Notes: generated from the sequence alone by a model not told the origin. 64,000 nt of DNA from Actinoplanes missouriensis 431 (GCF_000284295.1 NC_017093.1:1-64000), one strand, 5' to 3'. Numbered from the stretch's first letter, positions 1-14,437 are shown. Program-made: numbers and translations.

Positions 1-20
1 TGTGGATAACCTGTGGATAG
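1..20 (-). promoter_or_regulatory. Two DnaA boxes upstream of dnaA
   Basis: Two adjacent 9-mers, TGTGGATAA (1-9) and TGTGGATAG (12-20), are the reverse complements of TTATCCACA (the strong E. coli-type DnaA box) and a one-base variant. They lie about 145 bases before the chosen dnaA start. This fits DnaA autoregulation or an origin extending into the region upstream of dnaA, which is cut off here. Confidence 0.7.
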
Positions 21-163
21 CCGGTGGCGCCGTGCGTGTTCAGCACCTTGACTGGACATGGTTGAGGGCCGAGCGGTGCCTGTACGGGGCGTCGTCAGCG
101 TCCAGGCGGAAAGGCCGGATACAAGGTCCACCGGGGGTCGGTGGCGATGGGGGTGGCGCGGCG

Positions 164-1945
164 GTGGCCGATCAGGTCGACCTTGGTGAGGTGTGGAAGG
201 CAACTCTGGGTGAGTTGTCCGACGAGATCGCCTCACCGCAGCAGCGCGCCTACCTTCAGCTGGTCCGTCTCCGAGCGATCGTCGAGGACACCGCTCTGTT
301 GTCGGTTCCGGACGCGTTCACCCGTGACGTCATCGAGTCCCGGATGCGAGGCGCGATCACCGAGGTGCTGACCCGCCGGCTGAGCCGGCCGATACAGGTC
401 GCGGTCACGGTGCGCCCGCCGGAGGACGGCTCGGGCATCCCCGGCACGGTCTACGGCACGCCGATAGACGCCGCGCCGACGCCGCTGGAACCGCAGCCAC
501 GTCACTACGCCGACCCGCCCCGGTATGACGACCAGCCGCGGTATGACGACGCCGGCCCGTACCAGCCCGAGCTCCCCGGATATCCGGGACAGCAGCGGTC
601 CCCGGAGCCGTACCCGACCGGTTCCGCGCAGCATTCGCGTACCGTGCCCGCCGCCCGCGACGGCCAGGAGACGCTGTTCGCCGACCCGATGCCGCCGCAG
701 CTCCCGCAGCCGCCGATGAACCGGCCGCCCACCCGCCCGGTGGAGAAGGCCGCGGAACCGCAGGCGCCGGACGACTCGGCCCTGCCGCGCGCCACACCCG
801 ACGCGGCGCAGCGCCGGCCGGAGATGATGCCGCCGACCCGCGGTGACAACGGTCCCGGCCGCCCGCCGGTCGACCTGCGCGGTCCCGGCGCCTCGCCGCG
901 TCCCGGTGGCAACGACGGCAACCGTCTCAACCCGAAGTACATGTTCGAGACGTTCGTCATCGGCTCGTCCAACCGGTTCGCGCACGCCGCGGCGGTCGCC
1001 GTCGCGGAGTCACCGGCGAAGGCGTACAACCCGCTGTTCATCTACGGCAGCTCGGGGCTGGGCAAGACGCATCTCCTGCACGCGATCGGCCACTACGCCA
1101 CCACACTGGGCCACGCCCGCTCGGTGCGCTACGTGTCGACCGAGGAGTTCACCAACGATTTCATCAACAGCCTGCGCGACGACAAGACCCAGGCGTTCCA
1201 GCGCCGGTACCGCGACGTCGACATCCTGCTGATCGACGACATCCAGTTCCTGGAGAACCGCGAGCGGACCCAGGAGGAGTTCTTCCACACCTTCAACACG
1301 CTGCACAACGCGAACAAGCAGATCGTGATCAGCTCGGACCGCTCCCCGCGCCAGCTGGCCACTCTGGAGGACCGGATGCGCACCCGCTTCGAGTGGGGCC
1401 TGCTCGCCGACATCCAGCCACCCGATCTCGAGACCCGCATCGCGATTCTGCAGAAGAAGGCCGCCCAGGAGCGGATGTACGCCCCCGACGACGTCCTCGA
1501 GTTCATCGCCTCGCGCGTCTCGAGCTCGATCCGCGAGCTCGAGGGTGCTCTCATCCGGGTCACCGCGTTCGCCAGCCTCACCCGGTCCCCGGTGCAGCTC
1601 TCCCTGGCCGAGGAGGTCCTCCGCGACTTCATGCCGGACGGCGCCGGACCGGAGATCACCGCCGACCAGATCATGGTCTCCACCGCGGACTACTTCGGTG
1701 TCTCCCTCGAAGACCTCCGCGGACACTCCCGCAGCCGGGTCCTGGTCAACGCCCGCCAGGTGGCGATGTACCTCTGCCGCGAACTGACCGACCTCTCGCT
1801 GCCCCGCATCGGCCAGGCGTTCGGCGGCCGCGACCACACCACCGTCATGCACGCCGACCGCAAGATCCGTCAGCACATGGCCGAGCGCCGCTCGCTCTAC
1901 AACCAGATCGCCGAGCTGACGAACCGTATCAAGCAGAACACCTGA
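164..1945 (+). CDS. dnaA: Chromosomal replication initiator protein DnaA
   Basis: DnaA binds the 9-mer boxes of the adjacent oriC, melts DNA and loads the helicase. The chosen GTG at 164 gives 593 residues. Domain I occupies about residues 1-85. A long Pro/Arg-rich, probably disordered domain II follows to about 255, which explains the large size typical of actinobacterial DnaA. The AAA+ core has Walker [10 protein letters not shown] (about 295-303) and Walker [10 protein letters not shown] (about 352-360). Domain IV carries the DNA-binding signature [15 protein letters not shown] near residues 554-568. The frame stays open upstream to base 2, but the protein there does not resemble DnaA; GTG 164 is followed by domain I and preceded by a G-rich stretch usable as a ribosome-binding site. 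Confidence 0.97.
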   Translation: MADQVDLGEVWKATLGELSDEIASPQQRAYLQLVRLRAIVEDTALLSVPDAFTRDVIESRMRGAITEVLTRRLSRPIQVAVTVRPPEDGSGIPGTVYGTPIDAAPTPLEPQPRHYADPPRYDDQPRYDDAGPYQPELPGYPGQQRSPEPYPTGSAQHSRTVPAARDGQETLFADPMPPQLPQPPMNRPPTRPVEKAAEPQAPDDSALPRATPDAAQRRPEMMPPTRGDNGPGRPPVDLRGPGASPRPGGNDGNRLNPKYMFETFVIGSSNRFAHAAAVAVAESPAKAYNPLFIYGSSGLGKTHLLHAIGHYATTLGHARSVRYVSTEEFTNDFINSLRDDKTQAFQRRYRDVDILLIDDIQFLENRERTQEEFFHTFNTLHNANKQIVISSDRSPRQLATLEDRMRTRFEWGLLADIQPPDLETRIAILQKKAAQERMYAPDDVLEFIASRVSSSIRELEGALIRVTAFASLTRSPVQLSLAEEVLRDFMPDGAGPEITADQIMVSTADYFGVSLEDLRGHSRSRVLVNARQVAMYLCRELTDLSLPRIGQAFGGRDHTTVMHADRKIRQHMAERRSLYNQIAELTNRIKQNT

Positions 1946-2204
1946 CCCATCCGGTACGAGCGGATCCGGCCGGCCAACCGCAGCGTGACGGCTGGACGGC
2001 CACTCCGGCAGGGACCTCAGGGTCGGTCCGGCCCTCACCCGGCTTCCGGCGGGCCTGCCCACTCCGGCGTTCCGAGCCCCCGCGTTTCCACAGAGCCCGG
2101 CACACCGATGCCCGGCCCGTAAGCCGCCGCCCACAGGCCGCGCGACAACGCCGCTCTCGTGGGCCGCGCGACAACGCCGCCCACAGGGCCGCTCAACGCT
2201 CCCC

Positions 2205-3035
2205 ACATGGTTGTGCACAACCCACAATTCCCAGCTCAGCGCCCATCGGGAACGAGTTGTCCACAGGCTGTGCGCCACCGATCGTCCCTGTTGATCACCA
2301 GGTTTGGGGACAGCCACCACGGTCGGCCACGCCCCGACGCGTTACCCACAGGCCCCACGAACCACATTGGCCACATATACACAGGCCCTTGACCAGCGCC
2401 TATGGCAAAACCGGTCGAGTTATCCACCGCTTATGCACCGGGTTCTCCACAAGTTATACCCAGATCATCCCAGCTCAGCCCGGATATCGACGCTCATCAC
2501 AGTTAGTTTTCACGCCTGCCAAAACACGACTTGTCAACGTCGGAACGGGTCAGTTTCGTGCCAACGTTGTCCACACTAATCCACAGGCGTCCACAGGCTC
2601 TGTCCCCAACCGGTGGACAACAGGCGACACCGGAATCCACAGATGTGGACCGACCCTGTGGAAATCGATGTGGACAGACACTGTGCGTCACAAACTTGTC
2701 CACTGCCTGTGGACGCCTGTGGATTTCCTGTTGAAGGTTCTGGGGACAACGACACGGTCGCGTCCCAGCGTTATCAACAGGGCGGTGGATGAAACCGGTG
2801 GACAACCTGGGGACAGCCTGGGGACAACGGTGGACAACCGTCGGTCAGGTCCACGACTGTGGACACAGACCGGGGTTTGTACCCTGGTTACCCACATGTG
2901 AATCACCGGTGGATAACTCTCTCACCAGCGAAAACGCCGGTTCTCCACAGAATCCACAGCACCGATGAAGACGACTAGTTATCTCTTTAATAGAGAACAA
3001 AAAACAATCATCAGCGTTGGGGAAGGTGTGGATGA
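2205..3035. other. oriC: oriC, chromosomal replication origin
   Basis: The 1.2 kb dnaA-dnaN gap has no convincing gene and is packed with DnaA-box-like 9-mers on both strands. Perfect TTGTCCACA boxes lie at 2257-2265 and 2567-2575. Near matches include TTACCCACA (2342, 2888), TTATCCACC (2420), TTCTCCACA (2443, 2941), TTGTCCACT (2696), TTATCAACA (2771), and reverse-strand GGTGGACAA (2612, 2798, 2829), TGTGGACAG (2669) and GGTGGATAA (2909). The only clearly A+T-rich stretch, about 2970-3010, lies on the dnaN side and is the best candidate for the unwinding element. The part before 2205 (1946-2204) shows no gene and few boxes. Position and box density match known actinobacterial origins. Confidence 0.93.
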
Positions 3036-3167
3036 GCCGGATCCGGCTCTGAAGCCCCATCCGCTCGACTGCTCGGCACCGAGGGTCGGGCGCGCACGAA
3101 GACGACCCGAGCCATAGAGTTCAGTGGGGTCTACGCCCCCGTAAGAGGAAGCATCGCGGAGGACAGC

Positions 3168-4301
3168 ATGAAGTTCCGGGTGGAGCGAGACGCGCTTGCC
3201 GACGCCGTGGCCTGGACAGCCAAGAGCCTGCCGAGCCGGCCGTCGGTTCCGGTGCTCGCCGGTGTCCTGCTGCGGGTCACGGACGGGCGGCTGCAGGTCT
3301 CAGGATTCGACTACGAGGTCTCGAGCCAGGTGAGTGTCGAGGTTCAGGCGGACGCCGACGGCGCCGCGTTGGTCTCCGGCCGCCTGCTCGCCGAGATCAC
3401 CAAGGCACTGCCCGGCAAGCCGGTGGACATCGCCGCTGTCGGCGCGCATCTGGAGCTGGTCTGCGGCAGCGCCCGTTTCACGCTGCCCACGATGCCGGTG
3501 GAGGACTACCCGACGCTTCCGGAGATGCCGTCCAGCACCGGCACCGTCGACGCCGCTACGTTCGCCTCAGCGGTCGCCCAGGTGGCCATCGCGGCCGGGC
3601 GTGACGAGACGCTGCCGATGATGACCGGTGTGCGGATCGAGCTGAACGGCACCTCGATGGCGATGCTGGCGACCGACCGCTACCGGCTCGCGATGCGCGA
3701 GATCGAGTGGAACCCGGACGACCCGGAGATCAGCATCAACGCTCTGGTCCCGGCGAAGACCCTCAACGACACCGCCAAGACGCTCGGCCCGCTCGGTGGC
3801 TCGGTGACCCTGGCTCTCGCGCAGGGCAGCGCCGGTGAGGGCATGATCGGTTTCGCCGGTGGCACCCGCCGCACCACGAGCCGCCTGCTGGACGGCGCGA
3901 ACTACCCGCCGGTGCGCTCGCTCTTCCCCGCCTCGCACAACGCCGAGGCCCGGGTCGCCGTCTCCGCCCTGGTCGAGGTCGTGCGCCGCGTCGCGCTCGT
4001 CGCCGAGCGCACCACCCCGGTGCTGCTGAGCTTCAGCGAGGACGGCCTGGTGGTCGAGGCCGGCGGCACCGAGGAGGCGCGCGCGAGCGAGGCCATGGAG
4101 GCCACCTTCACCGGTGAGCCGCTGACGATCGGGTTCAACCCGCAGTACCTGATCGACGGCCTGCAGAACCTCGGCGCACCGACCGCGGTGCTCTCCTTCG
4201 TCGACGCCTTCAAACCCGCTGTGATCTCCCCCGCTGCCGAAAGTGGCGAAATCATCTCGGGTTACCGCTATCTGATCATGCCGATCCGGGTGACTCGCTG
4301 A
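3168..4301 (+). CDS. dnaN: DNA polymerase III beta subunit (sliding clamp)
   Basis: The clamp dimer encircles DNA and tethers the replicative polymerase. The 377-residue protein begins MKFRVERDALADAVAW and ends YRYLIMPIRVTR, both typical of DnaN, and has the family's three-subdomain length. A GGAGGA ribosome-binding site lies just before the ATG. It follows oriC directly, so its promoter should lie in the last ~150 bases before 3168; a TAGAGT hexamer near 3115 is a possible -10. Confidence 0.97.
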   Translation: MKFRVERDALADAVAWTAKSLPSRPSVPVLAGVLLRVTDGRLQVSGFDYEVSSQVSVEVQADADGAALVSGRLLAEITKALPGKPVDIAAVGAHLELVCGSARFTLPTMPVEDYPTLPEMPSSTGTVDAATFASAVAQVAIAAGRDETLPMMTGVRIELNGTSMAMLATDRYRLAMREIEWNPDDPEISINALVPAKTLNDTAKTLGPLGGSVTLALAQGSAGEGMIGFAGGTRRTTSRLLDGANYPPVRSLFPASHNAEARVAVSALVEVVRRVALVAERTTPVLLSFSEDGLVVEAGGTEEARASEAMEATFTGEPLTIGFNPQYLIDGLQNLGAPTAVLSFVDAFKPAVISPAAESGEIISGYRYLIMPIRVTR

Positions 4302-4340
4302 TACTGGGCTTGAAGCAATCGCACATCTAGGGAGAACACC

Positions 4341-5213
<873 letters not shown>

Positions 5214-5216
5214 TCC

Positions 5217-6347
5217 ATGCACGTACGCCGGGTCGAGCTCACCGACTTCCGTTCCTACGAGCGGGTGGCCGTGGATCTCGAACCCGGCGTGTCCGTGCTG
5301 GTCGGCCAGAACGGCATGGGCAAGACCAACCTCATCGAGGCTCTCGGCTACGTGGCCACCCTGGACAGCCATCGGGTGGCCACCGACGCGCCCCTGGTCC
5401 GGGCCGGTGCGACCTCGGCCGTGATCCGGTGCGCGATCGTCCACGATGGACGTGAGCTCCTCGTCGAGCTGGAGATCGTCCCGGGCAAGGCCAACCGCGC
5501 CCGCCTCAACCGCTCACCGGTGCGCCGCCCGCGCGAGGTGCTCGGCGCGCTGCGCATGGTGCTGTTCGCCCCCGAGGACCTGGAGCTGGTCCGCGGTGAC
5601 CCGTCCGAGCGCCGCCGTTACCTCGACGACCTGCTCGTCGCCCGCCAGCCCCGGTTCGCCGGGGTGCGCGCCGACTACGACCGGGTGGTGAAGCAGCGCA
5701 ACGCCCTGCTGCGGACCGCGTACCTGACCCGCAAGGTCGGCGGTTCGCGCGGCCAGGACCTGTCCACGCTCGCCGTCTGGGACCAGCACCTGGCCCACCA
5801 CGGCGCCGAGCTGCTGGCCGGTCGCCTGGAGCTGGCCGCTGCGCTGGGGCCGCACCTGACCAAGGCCTACGACGCGGTGGCGGCCGGGCGGACGTCGGCG
5901 TCGATCGCGTACGCGTCCCGGCTCGGCGAGTCACTCACCGCCGACCGGCCGGCGCTGCAGGAGGCGCTGCTGGCCTCGCTGGAGGAGCGCCGCACCGCGG
6001 AGATCGAGCGGGGCACCACCCTGGTCGGCCCGCACCGCGACGACCTGTCGCTGAACCTCGGCGACCTGCCGGCGAAGGGCTACGCGAGCCACGGGGAGTC
6101 GTGGTCGTTCGCGCTGGCGCTCCGGCTGGCCGCCTACGACCTGCTGCGATCGGATGGGATCGAGCCGGTGCTGGTCCTCGACGACGTCTTCGCCGAACTC
6201 GACTCGGGCCGCCGCGAACGCCTCGCCGCGCTCGTCTCCGACGCCGCGCAGCTGCTGGTGACCTGCGCCGTCGCGGAGGACGTGCCGGCGTCGCTGCGCG
6301 GCGCCCGCTACGACGTGACGATCGGGGCGGTGGACCGTGCCGGCTGA
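5217..6347 (+). CDS. recF: DNA replication and repair protein RecF
   Basis: This SMC-like ATPase helps load RecA at gaps with RecO and RecR. The 376-residue protein has a Walker A motif GQNGMGKT at residues 30-37. Near the C-terminus are the ABC-type signature region ([14 protein letters not shown]) and a Walker B with D-loop, [16 protein letters not shown], around residues 317-332. It starts 4 bases after gnd and its last 11 bases overlap the start of the DciA-like gene, indicating translational coupling. Confidence 0.96.
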   Translation: MHVRRVELTDFRSYERVAVDLEPGVSVLVGQNGMGKTNLIEALGYVATLDSHRVATDAPLVRAGATSAVIRCAIVHDGRELLVELEIVPGKANRARLNRSPVRRPREVLGALRMVLFAPEDLELVRGDPSERRRYLDDLLVARQPRFAGVRADYDRVVKQRNALLRTAYLTRKVGGSRGQDLSTLAVWDQHLAHHGAELLAGRLELAAALGPHLTKAYDAVAAGRTSASIAYASRLGESLTADRPALQEALLASLEERRTAEIERGTTLVGPHRDDLSLNLGDLPAKGYASHGESWSFALALRLAAYDLLRSDGIEPVLVLDDVFAELDSGRRERLAALVSDAAQLLVTCAVAEDVPASLRGARYDVTIGAVDRAG

Positions 6348-7161
6348 CCAGGAACGGTCATCAGGGTCCGGCAAGAACTGGCCCGACGAGGAGTGGCCCG
6401 AGGAGGAGTGGGCGACCGAGGAGCCGGACGTGCCCTACGAGCCGCCTCAGCTCTTCGGTGAGGCTCTCAGCGATCTCCGGGGCGGGTCGGGTCCGGGTCG
6501 GCGGCCCACCGGACGCTCCAGTGCGGCTGAGGGCGAAAAGCGCAGTCATGCACAGCCTGTGGACAACTCAGCGGGCCCGTCCACGGCGGTTCCGGGCGGC
6601 GAGGGGCAGCCCGGGACGGTTCGGGATGGGGAAGGGCAGCCCGGGACGGTTCCGGACGGGGAAGCGCTGGCCGGGCCGGAACTCGCCCGGGCTGTGCTGG
6701 ACGCGGCGCTGGCGCGGCGGCGGGAAGCGGCGAGCAAGCCCCGCAAGCGCCGGACCGGCGGTGGCGAGCGGCGGCTGCGCGGCTATTCCGGGCCGGGACC
6801 CGACCCGCGCGACCCGCAGCTCTTCGGCGACATGCTGGAACGGCTGATGAAGGCCCGGGGCTGGGAGAAACCGAAGGCCGAGGCGACGGTCTTCGGCTCG
6901 TGGGAGAAGGTCGTCGGCCCGGACATCGCCTCGCACAGCCGTCCGGTGAAGCTGGAGAACGGCGTGCTCACCGTCGAGGCGGAGTCCACGGCCTGGGCCA
7001 CCCAGCTGCGCATGCTCGCCGCGCGGCTGCTGCGCCAGATCGCCGGCGAGGTGGGCAACAACGTCGTCACGAAACTGAACATCCACGGTCCGGCGGCGCC
7101 CTCCTGGAGCCGCGGTCCGCGCCGGGTGCAGGGCCGGGGACCGCGCGACACCTACGGCTGA
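6337..7161 (+). CDS. DciA-like (DUF721) protein
   Basis: The DUF721 domain lies in the C-terminal half (about residues 160-260), including [18 protein letters not shown] and [23 protein letters not shown]721 proteins of the DciA family help load the replicative helicase in bacteria lacking DnaC/DnaI. The recF-dciA-gyrB order is the usual actinobacterial setting. The first ~150 residues are acidic then low-complexity, with an internal near-duplicate ([10 protein letters not shown] / [10 protein letters not shown], about residues 89-108). It begins at GTG 6337 inside the recF end. A perfect DnaA-box complement (TGTGGACAA, 6558-6566) lies within the coding sequence. The helicase role is inferred from the family. 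Confidence 0.85.
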   Translation: MPADQERSSGSGKNWPDEEWPEEEWATEEPDVPYEPPQLFGEALSDLRGGSGPGRRPTGRSSAAEGEKRSHAQPVDNSAGPSTAVPGGEGQPGTVRDGEGQPGTVPDGEALAGPELARAVLDAALARRREAASKPRKRRTGGGERRLRGYSGPGPDPRDPQLFGDMLERLMKARGWEKPKAEATVFGSWEKVVGPDIASHSRPVKLENGVLTVEAESTAWATQLRMLAARLLRQIAGEVGNNVVTKLNIHGPAAPSWSRGPRRVQGRGPRDTYG

Positions 7162-7270
7162 GACCCACCCGCGTGGGGAGGTGGGGCGCGCTCCGCACCC
7201 GCGATCCACACGCGGCCGGGCTTCCCGGCTGTGTGCGGAACCCGGGACGCGCGGCAAGCGTCGGAGATGC

Positions 7271-7786
7271 ATGATCATGCGTCGGATTCTGGTTCTGCTG
7301 CTCCTGGTGATCGGGCCCGTGCCGTTCGCGGCGGAGGCGGCCTGGGCGTGTTCCTGCGGTGGCGACGGCGGGATCGCGAAAGCCCAGCTGGCGTTCGACG
7401 GAGTGGTCCGCTCGGTGGAGTCCGGCGACGGCCTGCAGCGGGTGCGGTTCGCCGTCGGCACGGTTCTGAAGGGTGAGGCGGGCGCCGAGGTGACACTGAC
7501 CACTTCGGACAACGAGGCGTCCTGTGGATATCGGTTCGACGAGGGCAAGCGGTACCGGGTCTATGCATTCTCCGGGACCACGTCGCTGTGCAGCGGGAAC
7601 GAGATCCTGGCCGCCGCGCCCGCAACGACAGCGCCTGCAACGACAGCCCTCGCGACGACAGCGGCCGCCGAGGACCCGAGCGGCACCGATCGCACCCTCG
7701 TCTTCGGGATCGGTGCCGGACTGGTCGCACTCTTCGTCGGGTTCGGGGTGACGATGCTGGTGCGATACCCGCGTGGCAGGGACTGA
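7271..7786 (+). CDS. Secreted, membrane-anchored TIMP/NTR-like protein
   Basis: From the ATG at 7271 the protein has 171 residues. A signal peptide (MRRILVLLLLVIGPVPFAAE) is followed by a putative cleavage site before CSC, so Cys would be at the mature N-terminus. Cys-X-Cys there is the hallmark of the TIMP/netrin-like fold, and the V-x-V-x-x-V-x-K-G strand pattern and later Cys residues (ASCGYRF, TSLCSG) agree. An Ala/Thr-rich linker leads to a C-terminal membrane segment (about 145-165) and the tail RYPRGRD. A GGAG site lies at 7263; ATG 7277 is an alternative start. Bacterial members have no well-established function, so none is assigned. Confidence 0.65.
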   Translation: MIMRRILVLLLLVIGPVPFAAEAAWACSCGGDGGIAKAQLAFDGVVRSVESGDGLQRVRFAVGTVLKGEAGAEVTLTTSDNEASCGYRFDEGKRYRVYAFSGTTSLCSGNEILAAAPATTAPATTALATTAAAEDPSGTDRTLVFGIGAGLVALFVGFGVTMLVRYPRGRD

Positions 7787-7912
7787 GAGGAGAGGGAGCG
7801 CAACCGCTCACTCAGGTCGCGCGGCCCGGCGAGCGCAGCGATGCCGTGCCGCGCCCTCGGCGGGAGCGACGGTCTGTACGCCCCACCCCGCTACGACAGC
7901 CAGATTTTGATC

Positions 7913-8479
7913 TCAGTAATCGGCGAAGACGGCGAAGCCTCGCTCGGCGCAGCGGCGGTAGAAACCGGCCAGGATGACGAGCTCGGTGCGGGCGAAACTC
8001 CAGTGCGGGGCGTTCCCGGCGTCGTCGCGCAGGGCGGCGAGACGGTGCTCGAGCCAGCGCAACTGCTGGTCGGCGAGGCGGCCGCCGGCGATCGCGGTGC
8101 GCATGACGGCCGCGACCGTGTCGAAGGTGACGAGGTCGCCGAACTGGTCGTGACCCTCGACGAAGCGCTCCAGGCCGCCGGCGATCCAGGCGCACCCGTC
8201 CGGGTCGATCACCGGGTCCTCGTCCTCGGCGGCCGCGTCGGTTGCGTAGAGCACGCCTTCCAGGCCCAGGAGCAGGTCGACCAGTTCGGTGTACGCGGTC
8301 GCGCGCACCGTGCCGGTCTTGGCGATGTGCAGCGCCAGGGCACCGGTCGGCGCGGCGATCTCGGGCCGGTCGGCGATGCTGGCGAAGTCGACGAACTCAG
8401 CGGGCGCGACCGGGTCGTAGTACTGATTGGTTCGCGGCCAGTGCACGGCGACGTTGTCCAGGCCCTTGTCGTGAGCCAT
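7913..8479 (-). CDS. Conserved hypothetical protein
   Basis: I do not recognise this 188-residue soluble protein. It is rich in acidic and aromatic residues, has no signal peptide or membrane segment, and ends FYRRCAERGFAVFADY. A strong GAGGAGG site 10 bases before ATG 8479 supports that start over the longer GTG and ATG alternatives at 8488-8506. It converges with the TIMP-like gene across ~125 bases and is divergent from gyrB, so it probably has its own promoter in the 8480-8995 gap. Confidence 0.6.
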   Translation of the reverse strand: MAHDKGLDNVAVHWPRTNQYYDPVAPAEFVDFASIADRPEIAAPTGALALHIAKTGTVRATAYTELVDLLLGLEGVLYATDAAAEDEDPVIDPDGCAWIAGGLERFVEGHDQFGDLVTFDTVAAVMRTAIAGGRLADQQLRWLEHRLAALRDDAGNAPHWSFARTELVILAGFYRRCAERGFAVFADY

Positions 8480-10948
<2,469 letters not shown>

Positions 10949-10957
10949 GCCGGCGCG

Positions 10958-10997
10958 TATCCACAGCGTGTAGGTACTTTCCACAGTGTTATCCACA
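10958..10997 (+). promoter_or_regulatory. DnaA-box cluster between gyrB and gyrA
   Basis: Three DnaA-box-like sequences lie within 40 bases: GTATCCACA ending at 10965, a TTTCCACA match at about 10978-10985, and a perfect TTATCCACA at 10989-10997. They sit 57 bases before the gyrA start, where a promoter could lie. DnaA could regulate gyrA here or be titrated; both ideas are inference. Confidence 0.6.
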
Positions 10998-11053
10998 GCA
11001 GTTTGTCGGTTTTTGCCGCACTTGCCTGGAATCACCTTGAGTAAGGGTTAACA

Positions 11054-13567
11054 GTGACTGACACTCCCGAGCCCCCGGACGGCGACGAGACCCAGGACGA
11101 TGCCGTAGGCGGTGTGGCCCAGCGCGTCGAGCCCGTCGGCCTCGAAGTCGAGATGCAGCGCTCGTACCTCGACTACGCCATGAGCGTGATCGTCGGCCGT
11201 GCGCTGCCCGACGTCCGCGACGGTCTCAAGCCCGTCCACCGCAAGATCTTGTATGCGATGTACGACTCCGGCTTCCGCCCGGACCGCGGCTACGTGAAGT
11301 GCGCGCGTGTCGTCGGCGACGTGATGGGCAACTACCACCCGCACGGCGACTCGTCGATCTACGACGCCCTGGTCCGGATGGGCCAGCCGTGGTCGCTGCG
11401 TTACCGGCTGATCGACGGCAACGGCAACTTCGGTTCACCGGGTAACGACCCGGCGGCCGCCATGCGGTACACCGAGGCGAAGCTGTCCCCGCTGGCGATG
11501 GAGATGCTGCGGGATATCGACGAGGACACCGTCGATATGCAGGACAACTACGACGGGCGTACCAAGGAGCCGACGATCCTGCCGGCTCGGTTCCCGAACC
11601 TGCTGGTAAACGGCTCCGAGGGCATCGCGGTGGGCATGGCCACCAAGATCCCGCCGCACAATCTGCGCGAGGTCGCGGCGGCCGTGCAGTGGTGCCTGGA
11701 CAACCCGGAGGCCGACGAGGTCACGACGCTCGAGGCGCTGCTCGAGTTCGTCAAGGGTCCTGACTTCCCGACCTACGGCCTGATCGTCGGCCAGCAGGCG
11801 ATCCAGGACGCATACCGCACCGGTCGTGGTTCGATCCGGATGCGTGCGGTCGTCGAGGTCGAGGAGGACGCACGTGGTCGTCCCTGCCTCGTGGTGACCG
11901 AGCTGCCGTACCAGGTGAACCCGGACAACCTGGCCGAGCGGATCGCGGAGCTGGTCAAGGAGGGCAAGCTCACCGGCATCGCCGACATCCGGGACGAGTC
12001 CTCCGGCCGTACCGGTATGCGGCTGATCCTGGTTCTCAAGCGCGACGCGGTGGCCAAGGTCGTGCTGAACAACCTCTACAAGCACACCCAGCTGCAGGAG
12101 ACGTTCGGCGCCAACATGCTGGCGCTGGTCGACGGCGTGCCGCGCACGCTGAACCTGGCGCAGTTCATCAGGTACTACGTCGAGCACCAGATCGAGGTCA
12201 TCCGCCGGCGGACCGCGTACCGCCTGCGCAAGGCCGAGGAGCGCGCGCACATCCTGCGCGGTCTGGCCAAGGCGCTCGACATGCTCGACGAGGTCATCGC
12301 CCTGATCCGGCGCTCGCCCACTGTGGAGGACTCCCGTCAGGGCCTGATGCAGCTGCTCGACGTGGACGAGGTGCAGGCCACCGCGATCCTCGACATGCAG
12401 CTGCGCCGCCTGGCCGCCCTGGAGCGGCAGCGGATCGTCGACGAGCTCGCGAAAATCGAGATCGAGATCGCCGACCTCAAGGACATCCTCGCGAAGCCGG
12501 AGCGGCAGCGGGCGATCGTGTCGGACGAGCTCGGCGAAATCGTTCAGAAGTACGGCGACGACCGGCGCACCCAGATCATCCCGTTCGACGGCGAGGTCTC
12601 CATGGAGGACCTCATCGCGCGCGAGGACGTTGTGGTGACGATCACACGTACCGGTTATGCAAAGCGCACGAAGACCGATATGTACCGTTCGCAGAAGCGC
12701 GGCGGCAAGGGTGTGAGCGGCGCGACGCTGCGCCAGGACGACATCGTCTCGCACTTCTTCGTGATCTCGACCCACGACTGGATCCTGTTCTTCACGAACA
12801 AGGGCCGCGTGTACAGGGCAAAGGCGTACGAGCTGCCCGAGGCGAGCCGGGTGGCGAAGGGTCAGCACGTCGCGAACCTGCTGGCGTTCCAGCCGGATGA
12901 GCAGATTGCCCAGATTATCCAGATTCCGAACTACGGGGTGGCACCGTACCTTGTGCTCGCCACTAAGAATGGTCTCGTGAAGAAGACCCGCCTGGAGGAA
13001 TTTGACTCCAACCGCAGCGGTGGCATCATCGCCATCAACCTGCGGGAGGATGACGAATTGGTGGGCGCGGCGCTGGCTGCTTCCGAGGACGACCTGTTGC
13101 TGGTCTCCAAGAAGGCGCAGGCCATCCGCTTCAACGCGACCGATGAGGCCCTGCGGCCGATGGGCCGCGCGACCTCCGGTGTGATCGGCATGCGGTTCGG
13201 TGACAACGACGAGCTCCTCGCCATGGAAGTGGTGCGCGAGGGCATGGATGTGTTGGTCGCCACGAACGGTGGGTATGCGAAACGCACGCCGATCGAGGAG
13301 TATCCGGTACAGGGCCGTGGCGGCAAGGGTGTCCTGACCGCCAAGATCACGGAGCGTCGTGGTGGACTTGTCGGTGCTCTGGTGATCAGCCCGGAGGATG
13401 AACTGTTTGCCATCACCAGCAATGGTGGTGTCATCCGGACTCCCGTGAAGCCTGTACGGCGCACGAGGGATCGGAACACAATGGGGGTCAAGCTGATGGA
13501 CCTCCCTGAAGGTGTAACCATCGTGGCGCTTGCTCGCAATGCCGACGAGCCTGACGAACAGGACTAG
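11054..13567 (+). CDS. gyrA: DNA gyrase subunit A
   Basis: This is the cleavage-religation subunit. The GTG at 11054 gives 837 residues. The catalytic tyrosine is in AAMRYTE (about Tyr139). The quinolone-determining region reads [15 protein letters not shown] (Ser100, Ser101, Asp104), so the positions most often changed in resistant strains carry the usual susceptible-type Ser and Asp. The C-terminal beta-pinwheel has the GyrA box QKRGGKGV plus further GRGGKG-type repeats. The DUF3566 gene starts 3 bases after the stop. Confidence 0.97.
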   Translation: MTDTPEPPDGDETQDDAVGGVAQRVEPVGLEVEMQRSYLDYAMSVIVGRALPDVRDGLKPVHRKILYAMYDSGFRPDRGYVKCARVVGDVMGNYHPHGDSSIYDALVRMGQPWSLRYRLIDGNGNFGSPGNDPAAAMRYTEAKLSPLAMEMLRDIDEDTVDMQDNYDGRTKEPTILPARFPNLLVNGSEGIAVGMATKIPPHNLREVAAAVQWCLDNPEADEVTTLEALLEFVKGPDFPTYGLIVGQQAIQDAYRTGRGSIRMRAVVEVEEDARGRPCLVVTELPYQVNPDNLAERIAELVKEGKLTGIADIRDESSGRTGMRLILVLKRDAVAKVVLNNLYKHTQLQETFGANMLALVDGVPRTLNLAQFIRYYVEHQIEVIRRRTAYRLRKAEERAHILRGLAKALDMLDEVIALIRRSPTVEDSRQGLMQLLDVDEVQATAILDMQLRRLAALERQRIVDELAKIEIEIADLKDILAKPERQRAIVSDELGEIVQKYGDDRRTQIIPFDGEVSMEDLIAREDVVVTITRTGYAKRTKTDMYRSQKRGGKGVSGATLRQDDIVSHFFVISTHDWILFFTNKGRVYRAKAYELPEASRVAKGQHVANLLAFQPDEQIAQIIQIPNYGVAPYLVLATKNGLVKKTRLEEFDSNRSGGIIAINLREDDELVGAALAASEDDLLLVSKKAQAIRFNATDEALRPMGRATSGVIGMRFGDNDELLAMEVVREGMDVLVATNGGYAKRTPIEEYPVQGRGGKGVLTAKITERRGGLVGALVISPEDELFAITSNGGVIRTPVKPVRRTRDRNTMGVKLMDLPEGVTIVALARNADEPDEQD

Positions 13568-13570
13568 TTG

Positions 13571-14437
13571 ATGCCGGAGACACAGGCGAAGTCGGGGGGC
13601 CCGGGGAGCTCAGCGACTCCGGACGATGCGGCGAAAAAGGACGCAGCCGCACCGAACGGGCGTGAGAGCACAGGGCGCGCCGCTGTCCCCGCCGATGCCC
13701 AGTCCCCGCCGAAATTCACCCGGGCGCCCGGCATGCCGCCGCCGCCCGGTGAGCCGGCCGGAGACGGGAAAGCGGCGGGCGGCCCCTCCGTGGTGAAGGG
13801 CTCCGCCGCCGTGCCGGTCGTCACCAAGGGCAAGGGCGCCGCACCGGCCGCCAGCCGGCCCGCGACCGCCGCACCGGGCCAGGGGCAGGGCCAGACCGGC
13901 CCGCAGCAGCGCCCGTCCGGGACTGCCGCACCGGCCGCGCCCGGCGCTGCCAAACAGCGCTCCGGTCCGCCGGCCGCGGGGTCGGCAGCCGTCGGCGCCG
14001 CCCGTGTCTCCGAGGCGGTTCGCTCCGCGCGTTCCACGGTCTCCTCGGCCGCCGCGCGTGGCCCCCGCCGGGCCCGCCTGAACCTCAAGCGGATCGACCC
14101 GTGGTCCGTGATGAAGTTCGCATTCGCGGTCTCCATCGTGCTGTTCATCGTGGTCGTGGTGGCGACGTCGGTGCTCTACCTCGCCCTCGACACGATGGGC
14201 GTGTGGAGCTCGGTCAACACCAGCCTCAAGGACCTGGTGACCGCCAGCGGTGGCACGGAGAGCAGCTCCGGCGGCTCGTTCCGGATCACCGCCTGGGGCG
14301 TGATCGGCACGTCGATGCTGATCGGGGCGGTCAACGTCGTCCTGTTCACCGCGCTCGCCACCCTGAGCGCGTTCATCTACAACGTCTGCGCCGACCTCGT
14401 CGGCGGCATCGAGCTGACGCTCGCCGAACGGGACTGA
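13571..14437 (+). CDS. DUF3566 membrane protein
   Basis: The 288-residue protein has a Pro/Ala/Gly-rich, probably disordered cytoplasmic N-terminus (about 1-160), then the DUF3566 domain: a basic RRARLNLKRIDPWSVMKF entry, a membrane helix (about 178-200), an external loop of ~40 residues and a second helix (about 238-265), ending ELTLAERD. DUF3566 proteins regularly follow gyrA in actinobacteria; their function is not established. AGGA at 13559-13562 favours ATG 13571; TTG at 13568 is possible. Confidence 0.85.
   Translation: MPETQAKSGGPGSSATPDDAAKKDAAAPNGRESTGRAAVPADAQSPPKFTRAPGMPPPPGEPAGDGKAAGGPSVVKGSAAVPVVTKGKGAAPAASRPATAAPGQGQGQTGPQQRPSGTAAPAAPGAAKQRSGPPAAGSAAVGAARVSEAVRSARSTVSSAAARGPRRARLNLKRIDPWSVMKFAFAVSIVLFIVVVVATSVLYLALDTMGVWSSVNTSLKDLVTASGGTESSSGGSFRITAWGVIGTSMLIGAVNVVLFTALATLSAFIYNVCADLVGGIELTLAERD

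Noticed and set aside
2..163. N-terminal extension of DnaA
   Set aside because: It would start within the DnaA boxes, and the added 54 residues do not resemble DnaA domain I.
1946..2901. Open frame crossing the end of dnaA and oriC
   Set aside because: It starts inside dnaA and consists of Pro/Arg/Thr-rich sequence created by repeated DnaA boxes; not a gene.
6558..6566. Perfect DnaA-box complement inside the DciA-like gene
   Set aside because: It is a single 9-mer within a low-complexity coding region; not called as an element without more boxes nearby.
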